The notes beneath the pieces are model-generated. The model saw only the letters and a program-made list of their open reading frames with translations. It was not told the DNA's origin and ran no database searches. The translations under genes and the position numbers were made by a program. Below, one piece after another: positions 59,901-64,000 of a stretch of 64,000 nt of DNA; position 1 is the first letter of the stretch, and every line of letters starts with the position of its first letter. This DNA is from Patiria miniata (lineage: Eukaryota; Echinodermata; Asteroidea; Valvatida; Asterinidae): assembly GCF_015706575.1 (NCBI RefSeq), contig NW_024037051.1, positions 1,736,001-1,800,000 of the forward strand, given 5' to 3'.

Positions 59901-60893
59901 TGTCTCCTTTTTGCCAGAACGCCTCTCACATTTTCAGACAGATGAACTCTATGCATACATTTTTACTGACTAATCTATGGAATACCACTGCAACAGTCGA
60001 TCTTTTGACATAGTTGATTTTAACCCTTACCCTACTTGACCCTCCAATGCATGCCAATATGTGCCTCAAGAAAATCTCCTATGTTTTTTGCATGGCCCTC
60101 CAATATCTGCCATGTCATTTCAAGGGTAACTGGACAGGCATTCCAATACATGCCACAGAGAACAATGAGAGTCCTCTGATAACAAAGTGAGTGCCCCCAG
60201 CTGGTCAGTATCAGGCACCCTCCAGGGCCTCCAACTCCTGCCAATTGGAGCCTTCACTGCTACATAGAAGTATCCTCCAATAAACTGCAGCTGGAGGGCA
60301 TTGGCATAACCAAATGACATGCAGTAAACTACCCTCAGAGAGTAAGGGTTAACTGTATCAATTGTAAACTTTTTCAAATTTCTAATTTCAAATCGTGTGA
60401 ATGATTTGATTTGGTGTAACTCTGGAACACCAGTCTATGAGATCTAAAATAAGTAGTTCCTTCTAGGACATCAACCTGAGACATTTTTATTAAAACACTC
60501 TCACAATCAGTTGAATGGAAATATATTCCTTTCTCTTCGGACCCTAGATAAAAGTAGGCTTGGTCCAAGAATAGTTAAGGGCAGCCCACGCTTTGTAATA
60601 GTTGCCTCCATTCCCCCCCCCCCCCCCAAAAAAAAAGGGGGGAATGGGGAGAGATTTCACTCCATTGACTCTAAAATACATGTAATGCACACTTTCTTAC
60701 TCCTTGAACAACTGTTGCACCCTTAAAATTCCCCAGTTTTGTTTCAGGGTCAGAAGTCTTAAATGGTACTGACAATACAATGTGATACTTCAAAGGAATT
60801 AGTCAATAACTCCTCTGATATGAATTTCACCCTATCCTTCACAGATACACTATTGAGCGGATGCCTGATGCCTTTGGAGCACCTAAATTGTGA
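50967..60893 (+). CDS. FCF1: FCF1 (Utp24), PIN-domain rRNA-processing endonuclease
   Basis: Fcf1/Utp24 is the PIN-domain nuclease of the nucleolar small-subunit processome, implicated in pre-18S rRNA cleavage at A1 and A2. Six exons: 50967-50969, 54905-54972, 56272-56501, 58608-58768, 59216-59310, 60845-60893, giving 201 residues and a TGA stop (human 198). A basic N-terminal tail (residues 1-50) precedes the PIN domain. The acidic metal-binding residues are intact: D75 in LVDTNF, E112 in MAEIEKLG, D145/D146 in TYADDC, D164 in CDRDLKRR. The C-terminus reads [12 protein letters not shown] against human ERMPDDYGAPRF. Intron 3 is GC-AG; the other introns are GT-AG. It is divergent from AREL1. 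No clear poly(A) signal was found. Confidence 0.95.
51337..51919. mobile_element. MITE carrying a tRNA-like segment, 9-bp target duplication
   Basis: GGCAGTGGATATTTTGCCGG is mirrored (GGTAGTGTATATTTTGCCGG) at the right end. ATAAAAAAA flanks both sides (51328-51336, 51920-51928). Subterminal AGTAAACGTTAGTTTGCCGG occurs in both arms. FCF1 intron 1. Confidence 0.75.
51702..51780 (-). tRNA. tRNA-like relic inside a MITE
   Basis: Minus strand shows GCAGTGGTTAAGC (box A-like) and GAGTTCGAATCC (perfect box B) at tRNA-like spacing. Extra bases near box A suggest a decayed tRNA or nested SINE head. Confidence 0.5.
51930..52900. other. FCF1 intron 1 segment: nothing recognised
   Basis: AT-rich. ATAGTCACTCAT repeats at about 52010-52043. 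No coding exon or element end identified. Confidence 0.4.
52905..53035 (+). repeat. Repeat copy with unoccupied TTAA site
   Basis: GGAGCTAATTTTAATGCCAT, TCTTGCAAATCTCGTT and AACGCCGGACTCCCTATCA match 53411-53424 joined to 53861-53962. It is the uninterrupted relative of the site occupied by the MITE at 53425-53860. Confidence 0.85.
53421..53864. mobile_element. TTAA-flanked MITE, perfect 16-bp TIRs (piggyBac-like)
   Basis: CCCTCCGACGCAGAAA begins at 53425 and its complement ends at 53860. TTAA is duplicated at 53421-53424 and 53861-53864. The related sequence at 52905 has one TTAA and no insert, confirming the boundaries. Confidence 0.88.
54521..54829 (+). mobile_element. tRNA-derived SINE
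   Basis: tRNA-like head with GGTTCGAATCC at 54573-54583, followed by the GGGTTTTTCTCCGGGCCCAC-type and CCGGTTTTCCTCCCTCCGG body known from animal SINEs, and TCAGCATATCAGCTCG before the tail. It ends about 75 bp upstream of FCF1 exon 2. Confidence 0.8.
54905..54972 (+). CDS. FCF1: FCF1 exon 2: basic N-terminal tail
   Basis: Encodes residues 2-23 and two bases of codon 24: [20 protein letters not shown] then AR. Human reads GKQKKTRKYATMKRMLSLRD. Acceptor TATTTCAG, donor AT|GTAAGTAT. A tRNA-derived SINE ends about 75 bases upstream. Confidence 0.95.
54980..56271. other. FCF1 intron 2
   Basis: Begins with a decayed relative of the CACAAGTC element (about 55010-55200). The remainder shows no repeat structure or coding similarity that I recognise. 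Confidence 0.45.
56272..56501 (+). CDS. FCF1: FCF1 exon 3: start of the PIN domain
   Basis: Encodes the third base of codon 24 to K100 and the first base of C101. A lysine-rich stretch ([20 protein letters not shown]) is followed by [20 protein letters not shown] and [20 protein letters not shown], containing catalytic D75. The donor is a GC type, AAAT|GCAAGTGA. Confidence 0.95.
56502..56507 (+). other. FCF1: GC-type 5' splice site of FCF1 intron 3
   Basis: The intron begins GCAAGT, the favoured sequence of rare GC-AG introns, and ends TTGCAG at 58607. Joining T|GT makes TGT (Cys101), the conserved Cys of YAKCIPC. The GT four bases downstream breaks the frame. Confidence 0.85.
56530..57165. 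mobile_element. Composite element with terminal hairpin, inverted copy of 8545-9254
   Basis: The hairpin at 56530-56693 (GAGTCTGGGTGCTGATAATT paired with its complement around GAGCCGGAGGCGAGG) starts 28 bases after the GC donor. The remainder to about 57165 matches 8545-9000 in reverse. Confidence 0.78.
57604..57920. mobile_element. Foldback element of short alternating repeats
   Basis: GTTACAACTGAT at the left is mirrored at the right end. Inside, AACTGATAATGT-, TTGACCGATA- and GTAGTAAATGTTACTACA-type words alternate in both orientations, giving nested hairpins. CCCTG flanks both sides. Confidence 0.65.
57958..58232 (+). repeat. Direct copy of the left half of the 5465-5987 MITE
   Basis: TTAAAGGGAATATACAACAT, CTTACTGGACTGTTAGTGAA and GTCATTTTCAAGAAAAG match 5465-5735 at about 85%. 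It passes almost directly into the 58250-58500 repeat. Confidence 0.8.
58250..58500 (-). repeat. Inverted copy of the 6970-7212 repeat
   Basis: Reverse complement of 6970-7212, ending about 108 bases before FCF1 exon 4. Confidence 0.75.
58608..58768 (+). CDS. FCF1: FCF1 exon 4: PIN core
   Basis: Encodes the end of C101 to Q154: [40 protein letters not shown] then [13 protein letters not shown]. It is almost identical to human and carries E112 and D145/D146. Acceptor TTGCAG, donor CAG|GTATGC. Confidence 0.96.
59216..59310 (+). CDS. FCF1: FCF1 exon 5: PIN core
   Basis: Encodes H155 to K185 and two bases of R186: [20 protein letters not shown] then [11 protein letters not shown]. Human has [31 protein letters not shown]164 is the fourth acidic residue. 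Acceptor TTTTACAG, donor AG|GTGGGT. Confidence 0.96.
60020..60352 (-). mobile_element. TTAA-flanked MITE family P1, copy 2
   Basis: Opposite orientation to 10492-10813, over 90% similar by eye throughout, also bordered by TTAA on both sides (60020-60023, 60349-60352). It sits in FCF1 intron 5. Such similarity suggests fairly recent activity. Confidence 0.8.
60845..60893 (+). CDS. FCF1: FCF1 exon 6: C-terminus and stop
   Basis: Encodes the end of R186 to L201 and [18 protein letters not shown]. Human ends YNIERMPDDYGAPRF. The acceptor is CCTTCACAG. The usual DDY is DAF here, outside the catalytic core. Confidence 0.93.
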
Positions 60894-63150
60894 TACCAAC
60901 CGGGGCCACCAAATACATGCCATGTCATGCTGGTCCAGTGTACCATCTGGTTGGAGTGTCTTCGGCAAGAAACATCTTATAAGGAGACCAACTGCATGAT
61001 CGATCTTCATGTATATTCCTACATGCCTACATTTGGGACCAACCAAGGCTGTAAGTGCTAGCCGGTCAGTTGTCAAGGAATGCTGTTATGGAAGCGTCAA
61101 GGATTGTATGCGGATGACAGATATGCACATTGAGGGCAGTACAGTTTTAATAGTTTTGTAAGCATGGGCTCACAAGCGGCCAACTACATGTATGTGTTGC
61201 CGTCAACTGCAGTCAACTCCTTAAAAAAAAAGACTTACAACTTTCATCATATACATGTACATGAACTTGTATTAAGGCAGATGATAATGGAAGTATGATC
61301 AAACTTTGTGTTGAAAAGAATAGCAGCAGAGTATGCACCTCACTTCATTCTTCATGTTACATTTATATTTCTTAACCAGGAGAAATGAATTTCAACAGCA
61401 TGAACATGCCAAATAAGCCCTTATTTATCCCCTTATCAGCCAGCATACAATACCATAGTTCACAAAATATTACAGTCGAACCCTGCAAGAAGAGCACTGT
61501 TAATACAACATCCTGCTTATAACAAGGAAAATGTTAGGCCCCAAATCTGTGTTTGGCTTTTTTTTTCCATTACTGATAATACAAGGTACCTGTTATAACA
61601 AAATAATTTGTAAAGCCTCAAGGACCTTGTTATAAAGGTCTTCGACTGAATTGACTGCTTCGAGTGGTAAAGTATAGCTATCCCTCTGAAGTGATCCATG
61701 GAGTATTTGTTTTTCCCGAGGCAAAGCCGAGAGAAAATAGAATGCTCCATGGATCACCGAAGGAGGCAAGTTTTACTTCCATTAGTTAAGCAGTCGATAT
61801 TTGTTTTACAACACCTCGCCCACAGATTCTGCTTGATTTTAAGGGATAACAGATTAAGTTAATCTAAATACAATTCAAATGTACTTCTATTTCAACACGA
61901 AAGTAGTTAAAAATTCACTTGAGCCTTTCCACATCACCCTTTCACAGAATGTTTGAACCCGTGCTCTGTTGGATTAGCGCTTGGGAACACGCGCAACCGG
62001 GTCACCCGTATGCACTTGCACACAGTACTGGTTACTATGCATATACATTGTACATGTGGTAGGCGTATAGTACTTTGGTTGCTGTGTATGTACAGTGTAC
62101 TTTTGTTGCTGTGCACATAGCAAAAATAGCGAATACCATGTGGCTCTCTCTCTGCCAATCAAGATACAGAATCTACGGGTTGGGTGTTATAATATTTTAT
62201 CTTCAAGTAAACTTGAATCGTCAATCCTGATTGGACGATCCATGGCAACAACAGTGTGATATGAGGCTGTATTGCACGGTCCATATCGAACCCTGCGTAT
62301 TGCGCTATTCCAAGATGCAAGCGACATTCCAGCTGCCTGCGCTAAACCACTAAAAGGTTCGTGTAAAGCGATGGTACAACTTTACTGCGCGTCAAGTTTG
62401 CTTGAAGATAAATTCGTTATCACGCTCGCGCTTGTGGAACACGGAAAATGTTGTGCGTCTGTGTCCCATATACGCACTACATTATTCCGTGTTCCACTCG
62501 CGCTCTCAGGATAACTTATAATGTTACCCATACATCATGTACATAAGTGTATATATTGATATAGGACTGAAACTGATGGAACTAAGGCTATGAAATACAT
62601 CCCAGGGCTATGAAATACATCCTCAATTCAGTACATGTAGTTTTCACTTTCATTTGCAAAGCCTTGAACCATTTCACATAACCAGATGTCTCAAATGCAC
62701 ATATGCAATAAATTGCACATATGCATTGACATTGTATGATGTACCTGTTTTGTTTTATTCTGGGTGGATTCTTAATGTGGCAAAGAAATTGATAGATAAA
62801 TGTAACAATCACGGCTATGGCATGATTTATGTGGCAGTAATTTTCTCTTGAGAGTTGAGAGACTGGCGCTCCAGAATCTTAGATCCAAATTGAGTTTGGA
62901 TTCAGACTGGCAAACTTTATTTACTGTCAAAGTTTTTCCCCTATTGACTAGACCTCAAGTTGTTCCAACAACTGTCGATGTAGTCAAGTCGGTCCCGCTT
63001 CAAACAGAACTTTGATGTTTCGTTCAAATTCAAATTTTTTGATAATTTTGTATCGACGCCACTCTGGAACGCCAGTTGGAATCGCGTATGTTTTTCTTTT
63101 CTTCTCAGAACCTTACAATTCACAAAAGGGATTTATTGCCACAGGTGGTT
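60894..63150. other. 3' flank of FCF1: no gene recognised
   Basis: Presumably begins with the FCF1 3'UTR. A clear AATAAA was not found close to the stop. Short inverted pairs occur, such as CTCCATGGATCA near 61686-61757, ATCTTCAAG near 62199/62400 and GTGGAACACGGAA near 62433/62485. A 60-codon open frame at 63123-62941 (minus) has no recognised relative. Confidence 0.4.
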
Positions 63151-64000
63151 ACCTCAAACTTCTTGGGAAAAAAGTGATCTAAGCATTGCTATGTAATCCG
63201 AAGGTGGTAATCCTTTGCAATCAATAGACTTATTTGGTGCAAGGAAAGCCTATAGGCCTCACCGACTGGTATTCCAAAGCACGGATTTCAAAGACGCCTG
63301 TGCACGATCGTGAAGCACGCAGTATACAAAGCCCGCACAAAGTTGAACATGCGCCCCTTGTTACGAAAATCAAAGTTACCGATTTCCAACAGGGATGACC
63401 TGAGTATAATCCATTGGGGAATCCAGATCATTTTTGGTGGAGGGAAGCCAACAGGCGCGTAGCCGGGATTTTTGTTCGCCCCTTGCAAAATAAAACTTTC
63501 GTCCCGTTTAATTGAGCCATTTTCACCGTCCCGATTTCGCTTCTACCAGCGTCCCGATTTTGCTTTAAAAATCTCTATCGCGATGCAATCTGCCACGCTG
63601 CACCCCCTCCCCCCAGCTTCGCCACTAATAAGGTGTCACTGACTCCACGAAGTACCGAATTCAAAGGAACCCATTGAACACGGTGAATGGTACGGCTATA
63701 ATGAATTGCAGGACAACCATTCAGAAAGTGTGGTACCAAGTAAACAAAGCCCATGTTAAGTTGAAGACGCCCCTTCCCCACTACCGCTTAGCTCCATGGA
63801 TAAACCACAATGATCGCCAAAATCAAAGTTACCGATTTCAAATAGGAAGTGATCTAAGTGATAATCCTTCGCTGAATACGGATCAGAAAGCCAAGGCCTC
63901 ATCACTGCCTCCAAACATGCTTCAAACTAGTACCGAATTCAAAAAAGCCGCTTGGCATAACGAAAGGCCCTTTCATGTTTTGGAAAACAACTTTTGGGGC
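63150..64000. repeat. Degenerate repeat of about 0.4 kb, incomplete at window end
   Basis: CAAAATCAAAGTTACCGATT, GTGATCTAAGT-ATAATCC and ACAAAGCCC-TGTTAAGTTG-like blocks recur in order near 63171, 63300-63430 and 63720-63870. Similarity is about 70-75%. Function unknown. Confidence 0.55.

Overview
The window is animal genomic DNA: intron-rich, about 60% A+T, and crowded with non-autonomous DNA transposons, hairpin (foldback) elements, minisatellites, tRNA-derived SINEs and LINE tails. No ribosomal, bacterial or viral gene is present. Frequent TACATGTACATGTA-like and TAGGCCTA-like words, together with the two genes found, suggest a non-vertebrate deuterostome (echinoderm, hemichordate or amphioxus). 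The phylum cannot be fixed from the sequence.

Two host genes are readable exon by exon, and their reading phases agree at every splice junction. On the minus strand, 46119 down to 720, lies the orthologue of AREL1 (KIAA0317), a HECT-type E3 ubiquitin ligase. Seventeen coding exons give 939 codons; the final exon, with about 34 residues starting at the catalytic cysteine, lies beyond position 1. Compared with the 823-residue human protein, exons 1-3 add about 197 N-terminal residues: a membrane segment and a SAM-like helical region. On the plus strand, 50967 to 60893, lies FCF1 (Utp24), the PIN-domain endonuclease of the small-subunit processome. It has six exons and 201 residues, is complete, and has one GC-AG intron.

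The genes are divergent, head to head, 4.8 kb between start codons. The human genes are arranged the same way on 14q24.3, so this is probably conserved microsynteny around a shared promoter region. Here the spacer has been invaded by three hairpin elements.

Layout: 1-720, inverted-repeat element; 720-23707, AREL1 exons 17-4 with short repeat-filled introns, including decayed tandem copies of an exon piece (about 4.2-5.26 kb), an 82-bp minisatellite (22.4-23.47 kb) and several small MITEs; 23.7-40.1 kb, AREL1 intron 3, holding a Gypsy integrase fossil, two hairpin elements 69 bp apart with perfect 9-bp target duplications, and a 9.84-kb structure (27375-37214) with tandem-repeat terminal inverted repeats and a 6-bp target duplication; 40.1-46.1 kb, exons 3-1; 46.1-51 kb, spacer; 51-60.9 kb, FCF1; 60.9-64 kb, noncoding flank with degenerate repeats.

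The two genes work in different processes: AREL1 ubiquitinates pro-apoptotic factors and FCF1 cleaves pre-rRNA. The unusual part of the window is the variety of hairpin and TTAA-type elements, several with clear target duplications, and four whose arms are built from short tandem repeats.
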